This document shows positions 1 through 6,737 of a stretch of DNA of 12,242 nucleotides, in pieces. The translations under genes were made by a program, and so were the position numbers. A model generated the notes under the pieces. The model saw nothing but the letters and a program-made list of their open reading frames with translations, did no database searches and was not told where the DNA came from. Source of the stretch: Desulfobacterales bacterium (lineage in GTDB: Bacteria; Desulfobacterota; Desulfobacteria; Desulfobacterales; Desulfobacteraceae); the NCBI GenBank assembly GCA_022361315.1, contig JAKSBB010001139.1, positions 1-12,242 on the forward strand. Reading direction: 5' to 3'. The stretch's first letter is position 1; every line of letters starts with the position of its first letter.

Positions 1-1
1 C

Positions 2-592
2 TCCAAGGCAGACGCCCGGGAAATTGCCCTGGACAAGCTGCGGAAAGTCCATATCCCCTCACCGGAACAGCGCCTGGACCAATACCCCCATGAGCTGTCC
101 GGGGGCATGCGCCAGCGCATCATCATCGCCATCTCCCTGCTGGCCGACCCGGCCATCATCATCGCGGACGAGCCCACCACCGCCCTGGACGTGACCATCC
201 AGGCCGAGATCATGGACCTGCTCCAGGAGCTGTGCGACAATGAGAAGATGGGCCTGATCCTCATCACCCATGACCTGGGCGTGGTCTCCCAGGTGACCGA
301 GAAGATTGCCGTGATGTACGCCGGAAAGATCATCGAATACGGCCCCACGGACCAGGTGGTGCACAACCCGGTGCATCCCTACACCATCGGCCTGATCGGC
401 TCCATCCCCGGCTCCATCCCGCCGGGGGAGGAACTCCGGCAGATCCCGGGCATGATGCCGACGCTGACGGCCATCCCGCCGGGGTGCGCATTCAATCCCA
501 GGTGTGAGCTGCGGCAGGAGATCTGCACCCAAAAGACCCCGGTGCTGGAACTGAAAGAAAACGGCGTTATGGCAGCCTGCCATATGAAATAG
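2..592 (+). CDS. Opp/Dpp-type ABC importer ATPase, D subunit (5'-truncated by window edge)
   Basis: This is the C-terminal 196 residues of a cytoplasmic ATPase that powers a peptide/nickel/opine-family ABC importer. The reading frame is open from base 2, so the start codon, Walker A and Q-loop lie outside the window. Visible in order are the signature motif LSGGM (residues 32-36 of the fragment), Walker B ending in IIIADEP (about 52-58), the D-loop ALD and the switch histidine in ITHD (about 88-91). The C-terminal oligopeptide-transporter extension follows, with four cysteines at fragment residues 162, 168, 175 and 193. In some members of this family these cysteines bind an iron-sulfur cluster. 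The stop is followed 14 bases later by the next ATPase gene, which is its expected heterodimer partner. Family is certain; substrate is unknown. Confidence 0.95.
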   Translation, partial: SKADAREIALDKLRKVHIPSPEQRLDQYPHELSGGMRQRIIIAISLLADPAIIIADEPTTALDVTIQAEIMDLLQELCDNEKMGLILITHDLGVVSQVTEKIAVMYAGKIIEYGPTDQVVHNPVHPYTIGLIGSIPGSIPPGEELRQIPGMMPTLTAIPPGCAFNPRCELRQEICTQKTPVLELKENGVMAACHMK

Positions 593-606
593 CTAAAGGA
601 TATCAC

Positions 607-1626
607 ATGAATACTCAGACACCATTGGTTACCATCAACGATGTGGTAAAGCATTTTGATATTTCCGGCGGGCTCCTGGACCAGATCAGTTTTTCAGGCG
701 GATTTCACCTGGAGAAAACAACCGTAAAGGCCGTGAACAACGTCTCCCTCTACGTGAACAAGGGGGAAACCCTGAGCGTGGTGGGGGAGAGCGGCTGCGG
801 CAAATCCACCCTGGCCCGGGTCATCATGGGCCTGCACCCCCCCAACTCAGGGGAAGTCTATTACGAGGGAAACCGCATCGACAACCTCAGCCATGAGCAG
901 TGGATGCCCTACCGCCGGAAGATGCAGATGATCTTCCAGGACCCCTACGCCTCCCTGAACCCCAGGAAGACGGTGCGGCAGACCCTGGAAGAACCCTTGA
1001 GGTTTCACAACCCCAAGATGACCGGCGCCGAAGCCGGGGATAAAATCGCCGACGTCATGGAAAAGGTGGGGGTGGATCCCGCCTGGATCACCCGGTATCC
1101 CCATGAGTTTTCCGGCGGACAGAGACAGAGAATCTCCATCGCCCGCGGCCTGATTCTGGACCCCCAGTTCATCGTGGCCGACGAACCGGTTTCCGCCCTG
1201 GACGTTTCCATCCAGGCGCAGATTCTCAACCTGCTCATGGAGTTGAGGGAGAAGATGGACCTGACTTACCTGTTCATCACCCATGACCTGTCCGTGGTCC
1301 ATCACATCTCCAGCCGGGTGGCCGTGCTTTACCTGGGCACCCTCTGCGAACTGGCCCCGGCCCATGATCTATTTTATGAGCCCAGGCATCCCTATACACG
1401 GGCATTGCTCTCCGCCATTCCCAAGGTGGGTGAGAAAAAGGCCAAACACATCAAGCTGAAAGGCGAAGTGCCGACTCCGGTGAACTTGCCCACGGGCTGT
1501 GTTTTCCACGGCAGATGTGTCTTTGCCAATGACCGTTGTTCCCAGGAAGTGCCGGCGCTCAACGAATTGCCCAACGGCAGCTTTGTTGCCTGCCACGGTG
1601 TTGAAGAAGGGCGTCCAATGGATTAG
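607..1626 (+). CDS. Opp/Dpp-type ABC importer ATPase, F subunit
   Basis: A complete 339-residue cytoplasmic ATPase, the usual length for an OppF/DppF subunit. Motifs in order are Walker A GESGCGKST (60-68), Q-loop Q111 in IFQDPYASLNPR, signature FSGGQ (168-172), Walker B FIVADE (188-193), D-loop SALD and switch histidine H226 in ITHD. The C-terminal extension has cysteines at 298, 304, 311 and 329, with exactly the spacing seen in the preceding D subunit (C-x5-C-x6-C-x17-C). The ATG is preceded by AAAGGA at 595-600, six bases upstream, which supports this start. It is the last gene of its operon, because a terminator begins about 25 bases after the stop. Its permeases and binding protein should lie upstream of the window. 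It might also serve the importer at 8208-12183, but nothing here shows that. Confidence 0.97.
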   Translation: MNTQTPLVTINDVVKHFDISGGLLDQISFSGGFHLEKTTVKAVNNVSLYVNKGETLSVVGESGCGKSTLARVIMGLHPPNSGEVYYEGNRIDNLSHEQWMPYRRKMQMIFQDPYASLNPRKTVRQTLEEPLRFHNPKMTGAEAGDKIADVMEKVGVDPAWITRYPHEFSGGQRQRISIARGLILDPQFIVADEPVSALDVSIQAQILNLLMELREKMDLTYLFITHDLSVVHHISSRVAVLYLGTLCELAPAHDLFYEPRHPYTRALLSAIPKVGEKKAKHIKLKGEVPTPVNLPTGCVFHGRCVFANDRCSQEVPALNELPNGSFVACHGVEEGRPMD

Positions 1627-1649
1627 GCTGTATCAGGAAAATGATATAG

Positions 1650-1690
1650 AAAAGCTCCCGCACCGCTGGTGTGCCGGGGGCTTTTTTATT
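1650..1690. terminator. Rho-independent terminator shared by converging genes
   Basis: A hairpin with 5' arm from A1650 (AAAAGCTCCCGCAC) and 3' arm ending at about 1685 (GTGC, one bulged C, GGGGGCTTTT) is followed by a run of six T on the plus strand. It ends the ATPase operon. On the minus strand the same stem is followed by a shorter T-rich stretch (CTTTTCTAT). The stop codon of the minus-strand gene (1686-1688) lies inside it, so it probably also terminates that gene. Confidence 0.88.
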
Positions 1691-2522
1691 GGTGGGGGGC
1701 CGGGGCCCAGAGATTGAGACCGCCGTCTTCAATAAAAGTGGACAGGTGGTTCACGCGGTACATGTACGCCTGCCATTTGCGGGCAATCCGGCCATAGGTG
1801 CCGTCTGCCTTAATGTTGTCGGCTGCCGTCTTCCATTGCCGCACCCTGTGATCCGGTGTGCCGTTTTTCGACATGACAATATAGGCTTCTATAACGGAAA
1901 CGGTGAATACTGGGGAAAGATCCGAGAAGGGAATGTTTGCGTTCCTGCACGTCTGGGCCGCACCGGTGGGCGCATAAAACATCAAGTCTATCCGTCCTGA
2001 CACCAGTTTTTTGATATTTTGAATGTGCGCGGCAACCGGAGACAGGTTGGTAAATCCTTTGGTTTTAAGCAGGGCCTCTCTGGCACCGCCCCGGAGTACC
2101 CCGATGGCCTCTACATTTTTTGCCTGGTCCAAATGGGATATTTTAATCCTTTCCCCTTTTTTTGCAAAGAACTGCCAGGCGTTCCGGTTTACCAGGGTAA
2201 TCCAGTGAAACCTGTCCTCCCGTGCCGGCGTCCTGGCTGCGGTGAACAATACGACATTGGGCTCTTTTAAGGCTTTCAAATAGGCGCGCTTCCACGGGTA
2301 GACTTTTATGGGGGTCTTATTGCCGATCCGGTTCTGGATCTCTTTGACAATGTCTATTGAGAGGCCGGTGAGTTTGCCTGAACTGTCGGTGAAATTCTGC
2401 GGTGGTTCTTCCAGGGTAAGAATAGACAGATCTGCTGCGGGAATCCATGGGGGTAAGATGACTGTTACCCCTATAGTGAATAGGAATAAGGCCGTTCGTC
2501 TGAAACGCTTTAAACATACCAT
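1686..2522 (-). CDS. Periplasmic solute-binding protein, family 3 (amino-acid type)
   Basis: A 278-residue exported protein resembling the bacterial extracellular solute-binding protein family 3, which binds amino acids or other small molecules in the periplasm. A basic N-terminus (KRFRR) leads into a hydrophobic core (about residues 11-23) and a likely signal peptidase I site after PAA (about residue 30). The mature part starts with a beta strand and a typical PPQNFTDSSGKLTGLSIDIV segment, in which a Gly-x-x-x-Asp-hallmark region of the family is recognisable. The ATG is preceded by GAGGG, a good ribosome binding site. No permease or ATPase gene adjoins it, so it is an orphan. Such orphans may work with a distant transporter or feed a sensor. 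Fold assignment is fairly firm; ligand is unknown. Confidence 0.85.
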   Translation of the reverse strand: MVCLKRFRRTALFLFTIGVTVILPPWIPAADLSILTLEEPPQNFTDSSGKLTGLSIDIVKEIQNRIGNKTPIKVYPWKRAYLKALKEPNVVLFTAARTPAREDRFHWITLVNRNAWQFFAKKGERIKISHLDQAKNVEAIGVLRGGAREALLKTKGFTNLSPVAAHIQNIKKLVSGRIDLMFYAPTGAAQTCRNANIPFSDLSPVFTVSVIEAYIVMSKNGTPDHRVRQWKTAADNIKADGTYGRIARKWQAYMYRVNHLSTFIEDGGLNLWAPAPHQ

Positions 2523-2597
2523 AACGTCCCTCTATCGGGTTTATTCGGTTTACGTTTCGCTGTTTCTGTCAGGATGGTCGCGCACTAATGGTCACGT

Positions 2598-2645
2598 ATT
2601 ATCTGTGGGTGTGGTAGTAAGAAGACGTTACCATGGTATGTCTTC
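2598..2645 (-). promoter_or_regulatory. Possible promoter and operator of the orphan binding protein
   Basis: On the minus strand a GATAAT -10 element (2598-2603) lies 17 bases from a very poor -35 (GTCTTC, 2621-2626). That -35 forms one end of an imperfect 25-bp inverted repeat at 2621-2645. Its outer arms are GAAGAC and GTCTTC and its core is TACCATGGTA. The start would be near 2591, giving a leader of about 68 bases. A weak -35 overlapped by a palindrome is what an activator-dependent promoter looks like. This is a pattern reading only. The remainder of the gap 2523-2733 holds only the hairpin at 2672-2707. Confidence 0.35.
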
Positions 2646-2671
2646 CGAGTACAATAGATTATTGCCCGGGT

Positions 2672-2707
2672 AAATAGGGGGGCTCCATTCTTAGCTGCCC
2701 TATTTTT
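2672..2707. terminator. Hairpin downstream of the divergent methyltransferase gene
   Basis: An 8-bp stem, AAATAGGG (2672-2679) with CCCTATTT (2698-2705), has a short inner GCT/AGC pairing. It lies about 27 bases past the stop of the minus-strand methyltransferase gene, where a terminator is expected. On the minus strand the stem is followed only by a short T-poor tail. The longer T run (five T) is on the plus strand. It may therefore be a weak or factor-assisted terminator. Confidence 0.5.
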
Positions 2708-2733
2708 GAAAGGTTAAGATTTTTCGGAGTGTT

Positions 2734-4158
2734 TCAACGCTTATCGATACGTTCCACAAGTTCTTTGGGAGCGCCGGCCCTATTAATCAGGTAGTCCCGG
2801 AGACAATCTTCTGTCTCTTTTTCTAACTCCGGCCTGGTGTATCTTTCAAGCATCTTTTCTTTTTCTTTCTGACAATTTTCCATTATCGCGCGGTTCGGAT
2901 CATCGCTTGCGGCAAATCCCCGCGATCCGATGGTCGGATGCCAGGAGTGGGTCCGGCAGCGTTGGGCAGTGTGGGGAGAGGTGAGGAACTGGCCGCCGAT
3001 ACCGGCTGATTTAATGGCATCAAAGGCAAAATCTTCGGGGTCATGGGTCATGTCCGAAAGATATGCCTCCACCATGCTGATCACTTCAAGGTCGCAGATG
3101 AACTTCTCAAATGAGCTGGCACCATATGAATCGAGTATACCTGCGCTGTGAACGATGAGGTTGACCCCGTTCTGGCAGGCGGACATCATGGACATCATGG
3201 ATTCATACCCGCTCTGGGCGCAAACCCCTTTTGCATCTGTGTTGGTGCCGCCTGTGCGGCTGGGCAGGCCGTACATTCGTGCCATCCCGGCGCAGTATTT
3301 GGCCTGGATGGAATACCCGGGCGAACCGATGGAAATCTGGCCGCTCTGCATATCCGCGGCATAGGACTGGAGGCCGTAAATGACGGGCAGCCCTTCTTTG
3401 AGGATCTGGGCCACGGCAATACAGGCCAGGGCCTCGGCATTGGCCAGGGAAACGTTGCCGGCCATGGTCACCGGACCGGTAAGTCCGGCCGCCGGTGCCG
3501 GTGATATGATCAGCGGTTGATTGTAGCTGGCGCAGGTCATCATTGAGTCCAGTGCAAGGCGATCAATCTGGAGGGGACTGATGGTGGAAATCATGGTCAG
3601 CACGTGAGGGCGCTGCTTCAGTGTGTCCGTTCCCCCATTCGCAATAGCTGCCATCTCCATGATATGCACCACCTCTTCCGGGCTGCCGGGTAACCCCATC
3701 AAACATTTGTCGGAATGGGTGAGTGTGGCGTAGGTCATCAGGATCTGACTCAGGTCGGCCGGGATATCCGAAGGCTGAACCAGAATACCGCCGTTGATAT
3801 TGAAATAGGAGGATGTATGGACCAGGCGGGCAAAATCAAGAAAATCCGACATCAGGGCCGGCCTCCGGCTACCGTCTGCTTCCACGATGGTGGGGGTGCC
3901 ATATCCGGTGGCATAGGTAGTACGATTGCCTCCGATGAGGAAATTATAGTCGCTGTTCCTGGCATACAGAGTGAAACGCCCAGGGGCTTTGTCAACCCAG
4001 TGCATGACCTGGCTTTCGGTGAAAAAGACGATGTCGTCTTCTATCCGGATGCCTTTTTCCTTAAGCCGTTTTAAAGCACCGGAATGGTGAATCCGGATAC
4101 CGATTTCTTCGAGAATACGGATGGATGCCTGGTGGATTTTTTTGAGTGCGTCGGTCAT
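2734..4158 (-). CDS. MttB-family (COG5598) corrinoid methyltransferase paralogue 1, non-pyrrolysine
   Basis: A 474-residue cytoplasmic protein of the trimethylamine methyltransferase (MttB) superfamily. These enzymes form a TIM barrel that transfers a methyl group from a methylated amine to a cobalamin-binding corrinoid protein. Family-like segments include GLTGPVTMAGNVSLANAE (about 225-242), GGTNTDAK (303-310), NLIVHSAGIL (333-342) and GGQFLTSPHT (388-397). No in-frame amber codon interrupts it, so it belongs to the non-pyrrolysine branch, where glycine betaine, proline betaine and carnitine enzymes are found. The ATG at 4158 is chosen because GAGGAG lies six bases upstream. A longer in-frame start at 4218 would place coding sequence over a consensus promoter (4190-4218). 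It is divergent from the GntR regulator. It shares clear motif similarity with the paralogue at 5265-6734 but has diverged, so the two may differ in substrate. Confidence 0.93.
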   Translation of the reverse strand: MTDALKKIHQASIRILEEIGIRIHHSGALKRLKEKGIRIEDDIVFFTESQVMHWVDKAPGRFTLYARNSDYNFLIGGNRTTYATGYGTPTIVEADGSRRPALMSDFLDFARLVHTSSYFNINGGILVQPSDIPADLSQILMTYATLTHSDKCLMGLPGSPEEVVHIMEMAAIANGGTDTLKQRPHVLTMISTISPLQIDRLALDSMMTCASYNQPLIISPAPAAGLTGPVTMAGNVSLANAEALACIAVAQILKEGLPVIYGLQSYAADMQSGQISIGSPGYSIQAKYCAGMARMYGLPSRTGGTNTDAKGVCAQSGYESMMSMMSACQNGVNLIVHSAGILDSYGASSFEKFICDLEVISMVEAYLSDMTHDPEDFAFDAIKSAGIGGQFLTSPHTAQRCRTHSWHPTIGSRGFAASDDPNRAIMENCQKEKEKMLERYTRPELEKETEDCLRDYLINRAGAPKELVERIDKR

Positions 4159-4189
4159 GGGGCTCTCCTCAAAGTGTGATATCTTCATT

Positions 4190-4218
4190 TTGATAGGACG
4201 AAATGTCGCCTTTGTCAA
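4190..4218 (-). promoter_or_regulatory. Sigma-70-type promoter of methyltransferase paralogue 1
   Basis: On the minus strand a perfect -35 TTGACA (4213-4218), a 17-base spacer and a -10 TATCAA (4190-4195, four of six consensus bases) precede the gene. Transcription would start near 4183, giving a leader of about 25 bases that contains the GAGGAG ribosome binding site. This also decides the translation start at 4158. Confidence 0.65.
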
Positions 4219-4249
4219 TAGAATGTTGGATAGAAGTGTTTAGTTTTAT

Positions 4250-4264
4250 GTTTTGATATATCAA
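4250..4264. promoter_or_regulatory. Candidate GntR operator, copy 1
   Basis: The perfect 12-bp palindrome TTGATATATCAA (4253-4264) sits in the divergent gap between methyltransferase paralogue 1 and the GntR gene. The 14 bases GTTTTGATATATCA (4250-4263) recur exactly at 5111-5124, on the other side of the regulator gene. Short AT-centred palindromes are typical targets of FadR/FCD-type GntR proteins. The site is about 75 bp upstream of the predicted minus-strand start point and about 118 bp upstream of the predicted gntR start point. Confidence 0.6.
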
Positions 4265-4340
4265 TATGGAACTTAGTCGCTTTATGTGGTGTTGGGAGAG
4301 ATTATAGAACTCAGGTTTAATTCGAAAAAGTAAAAGGTTG

Positions 4341-4369
4341 TTGAGAATATTTTCCTCCTGTTATATGAA
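4341..4369 (+). promoter_or_regulatory. Likely promoter of the GntR regulator gene
   Basis: TTGAGA (4341-4346, five of six -35 consensus bases), a 17-base spacer and TATGAA (4364-4369, four of six -10 bases) would start transcription near 4376, about 32 bases before the start codon. The rest of the divergent gap is AT-rich with no small ORF of note. Confidence 0.5.
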
Positions 4370-4407
4370 CAGTTTAATTGATCACCCCCTTCCCCAGGAG
4401 AAAATGA

Positions 4408-5085
4408 ATGGCCGCAAAACCCACAGATGCAGCGAAACAGACAATTTACAATTCCATCCGGGCCGAGATTATCAGCGGTGAACGTAAACCCGGTGAACGC
4501 CTGTCAATTGATCGTCTGAAAGAAAAATTCGGCACCTCGGTGACCCCTGTCCGGGATGCCCTTCAGATGCTCAGCCAGGAAGAGTTGATCACCATTAAAC
4601 CCAGATCCGGATATTATGTCACCCTGGTCACCCTGAAAGAGCTCAATGATATGATGGATCTGAGAGGCATTCTGGAATTGGCCGTGGTGGAACGGGTCGT
4701 AAAGAAAATAACGGACGAGCAGATCCGGACCCTTGAAGAGATTCACAAGGGCTACACCGATGACAAAACCGAGTCCTTTATCCGGTATACCGACGAGAAC
4801 CGAAATTTTCATGTGATGCTTGCGGAGTTCTCCGGTAACCACGAGCTGGCTCTCCAGGTGGGGCATCTCCATGACCGGCTGGCACGCTTCATGGTGATGA
4901 GTAATCCGGGAACCGAGATGATCGATATCCATTCCAGAATGCTCGAACGCTTGAAAGCCAGGGACTTGGGTGGTGCCATAAAGGCCATGCAGAAGGAGTT
5001 GGCCAATGGAAAGTACCTGATCATGGAGCGTATCATGGAGGAGGAGGCCAGTTTCTGGCATCTGGGTGCCTCTGCCCCCGGGTAA
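4408..5085 (+). CDS. GntR-family transcriptional regulator, FadR/FCD subfamily
   Basis: A 225-residue DNA-binding regulator. The N-terminal winged helix-turn-helix (about 8-74) shows the typical sequence SIRAEIISGERKPGERLS, then the recognition region GTSVTPVRDALQMLSQEELI and the wing RSGYYV. The helical FCD effector domain covers about 78-215. In metal-binding FCD proteins the ligands are Asp, His, His and His. By alignment the corresponding positions here appear to be N131, H135, H175 and E197, so two of four are changed and metal binding is doubtful. AGGAG at 4396-4400 precedes the chosen ATG by seven bases; an ATG four bases earlier is out of frame. It lies between two methyltransferase genes with a matching palindrome on each side, so local control by a substrate or product of amine demethylation is likely. 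Confidence 0.95.
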   Translation: MAAKPTDAAKQTIYNSIRAEIISGERKPGERLSIDRLKEKFGTSVTPVRDALQMLSQEELITIKPRSGYYVTLVTLKELNDMMDLRGILELAVVERVVKKITDEQIRTLEEIHKGYTDDKTESFIRYTDENRNFHVMLAEFSGNHELALQVGHLHDRLARFMVMSNPGTEMIDIHSRMLERLKARDLGGAIKAMQKELANGKYLIMERIMEEEASFWHLGASAPG

Positions 5086-5110
5086 ATTCAAGGGCTACTT
5101 TCTATGAATC

Positions 5111-5125
5111 GTTTTGATATATCAG
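5111..5125. promoter_or_regulatory. Candidate GntR operator, copy 2
   Basis: GTTTTGATATATCA (5111-5124) is identical to 4250-4263 and contains the perfect 10-bp palindrome TGATATATCA. It lies in the 179-bp AT-rich gap between the regulator and methyltransferase paralogue 2, about 145 bp upstream of the latter's start codon. No convincing sigma-70 promoter was found in this gap, so a promoter here may be weak and activator-dependent, or the genes may be read from gntR. Confidence 0.6.
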
Positions 5126-5264
5126 TTTTTGTTTTTGATTTTATATTTTGATTAATTGCTGTTCTGTCCAAATAGGTTGTTGATTTCAATATTCTTTCAT
5201 GATACAGGTTGTCACCAGTAAGAAATATACACCGTCTGCATAACAAATAGCGGAGGACTATACC

Positions 5265-6734
5265 GTGATCCAGTCAGCACATTCAAGCAACCGGTCCGTG
5301 GGACTGAATATACTTACCGAAGATCAGATATACGAAATCCGTCAGGCCGCCTTTGACGTCGTAGAAAAGGTCGGGTTTAAATGTACCCACAAAGGCGTCC
5401 ACAAGATGATGCAGCAGGCCGGGGCAAAGGTGGCGGGAGATAATATCAGAATCCCCCGGTACATCGTCCAGGAATGCTTGGTGACTGTGCCCAAAGGCTG
5501 GACCATCTATGACCGGGAAGGTCGCCGCGCCATGCAGGTGGAGGGAGAAAATTCTTACTTCGGCACCTCTACCGGGTCTCCAAATACCCGGGATGCTTTC
5601 ACCGGCGAAATCAGACCCACCACCATTCAGGATATTGAATGGGGGGCCAAAGTTGCTGATTACCTGCCCAATATCGATTTTGTCATGCCCATGGGCACGG
5701 CCCAGGATGTACCGGCGGATACGGCGGAACTCTATGAGATTCCAGCTATGCTGAAAAATACGGTGAAACCCTCGGTATTTCTCTGTTACTCCGCCCTGGG
5801 GTGTGAGTATGTATATGAAATGGCTGCCGTGGTGGCCGGCGGACAGGAGGCCCTCAGCGAGAAACCTTATATTATCGCATATCCCGAAGCCATCGCCCCC
5901 CTCCATTTCCCGGATGATGTGATCAACCGGATATTTGTGGCTGCCGACCGGTTTATGCCCCAGATTCCCGGATCAACGGTCCAGGCCGGTGCCACAGGCC
6001 CCGTCACTCTGGCAGGCGTCGTCACCCAGATGACTGCCGAAGCTATGATCCATATCTCCATTGCACAGCTTCGGAAAAGAGGCTGTCCGGTATCCATGAG
6101 CGGCAATGCAGGTATTCTGGATATGCGAACGGCGCTGATGACCATGGGGGCGCCTGAAAACAGCCTGGCCCTTATTGCCCAGGCTGAAGTTGCCCAGTCT
6201 TTTAATCTGCCCTCATGGGGCCTTGCCGGTGCCACCGATGCCAAACGCCTGGATGTGCAGGCCGGTGTGGATTCCACATTTTCCATTATTACCCAGGCCA
6301 TGTCAAAGCTGAATCTGATCCACGATGTGGGGTACATGGCGGCCGGTATGGCCTGTTCCCTGGAACAATTGGTACTGGGTAACGAAACCATCGGAATGGC
6401 CAAGCGGTTTACAAAAGGGATTACCGTAAACAGTGAGACCCTTGCCCGGGAGGTCATTGAAAATGTCAAACCTGCCGGCCATTTCCTGGGACAAAAGCAC
6501 ACCATGGAAAACTTTAAGAATGAACTCTGGGCGACCAACCTCATGAATCTCCAGAGTATCTCCGCCTGGGAATCCGCAGGACGGCCCACCATGGAGGACC
6601 GGGTCAAAGATGAAATCCAGATGATCCTTGACACCCATACCCCGGAACCCTTAAGCGATAAAGTATTAACCGAACTCGACCGCCTCAGGAAAGAAGGGGA
6701 AAAAGAGATCCGCGCAAAACTAGAAAAAGGATAG
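5265..6734 (+). CDS. MttB-family (COG5598) corrinoid methyltransferase paralogue 2, non-pyrrolysine
   Basis: A 489-residue cytoplasmic TIM-barrel methyltransferase, near the usual length of MttB-family proteins. It is expected to demethylate a quaternary or tertiary amine and pass the methyl group to a corrinoid protein. Family-like segments include ATGPVTLAGVVTQMTAEA (about 243-260), GATDAK (322-327) with DVQAGVDS, NLIHDVGYMAAG (350-361), and GHFLGQKHT (405-413) with ELWATNLMNLQS. There is no in-frame amber codon within the gene; TAG occurs only as its stop. Pyrrolysine is therefore not used. The start is GTG, supported by GGAGG at 5252-5256, eight bases upstream. The FAD oxidoreductase gene begins three bases after the stop, so the two are almost certainly co-translated and work in one pathway. 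No corrinoid protein gene is adjacent. Confidence 0.94.
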   Translation: MIQSAHSSNRSVGLNILTEDQIYEIRQAAFDVVEKVGFKCTHKGVHKMMQQAGAKVAGDNIRIPRYIVQECLVTVPKGWTIYDREGRRAMQVEGENSYFGTSTGSPNTRDAFTGEIRPTTIQDIEWGAKVADYLPNIDFVMPMGTAQDVPADTAELYEIPAMLKNTVKPSVFLCYSALGCEYVYEMAAVVAGGQEALSEKPYIIAYPEAIAPLHFPDDVINRIFVAADRFMPQIPGSTVQAGATGPVTLAGVVTQMTAEAMIHISIAQLRKRGCPVSMSGNAGILDMRTALMTMGAPENSLALIAQAEVAQSFNLPSWGLAGATDAKRLDVQAGVDSTFSIITQAMSKLNLIHDVGYMAAGMACSLEQLVLGNETIGMAKRFTKGITVNSETLAREVIENVKPAGHFLGQKHTMENFKNELWATNLMNLQSISAWESAGRPTMEDRVKDEIQMILDTHTPEPLSDKVLTELDRLRKEGEKEIRAKLEKG

Positions 6735-6737
6735 ACC

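Noticed and set aside
4178..4184. TGATATC near 4178 as a third GntR operator
   Set aside because: Only a six-base GATATC core is shared in part; it lacks the TGATATATCA palindrome and the flanking T run.
4159..4218. Upstream in-frame start codons for methyltransferase paralogue 1 (4218 and 4188)
   Set aside because: They overlap or adjoin a consensus TTGACA-N17-TATCAA promoter and lack a ribosome binding site, whereas 4158 has GAGGAG six bases upstream. The extra residues match nothing at the family N-terminus.
5086..5264. Sigma-70 or sigma-54 promoter for methyltransferase paralogue 2
   Set aside because: Several TTGATT or TTGTTG hexamers were tried as -35, but none has a -10 with more than three matches at 16-18 bases, and no GG/GC pair fits a sigma-54 site.
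6732..6734. TAG stop of methyltransferase paralogue 2 as a possible pyrrolysine codon
   Set aside because: The protein is already full length at this point and the next gene starts three bases later. In pyrrolysine MttB the amber codon is internal, well before the C-terminal segment.
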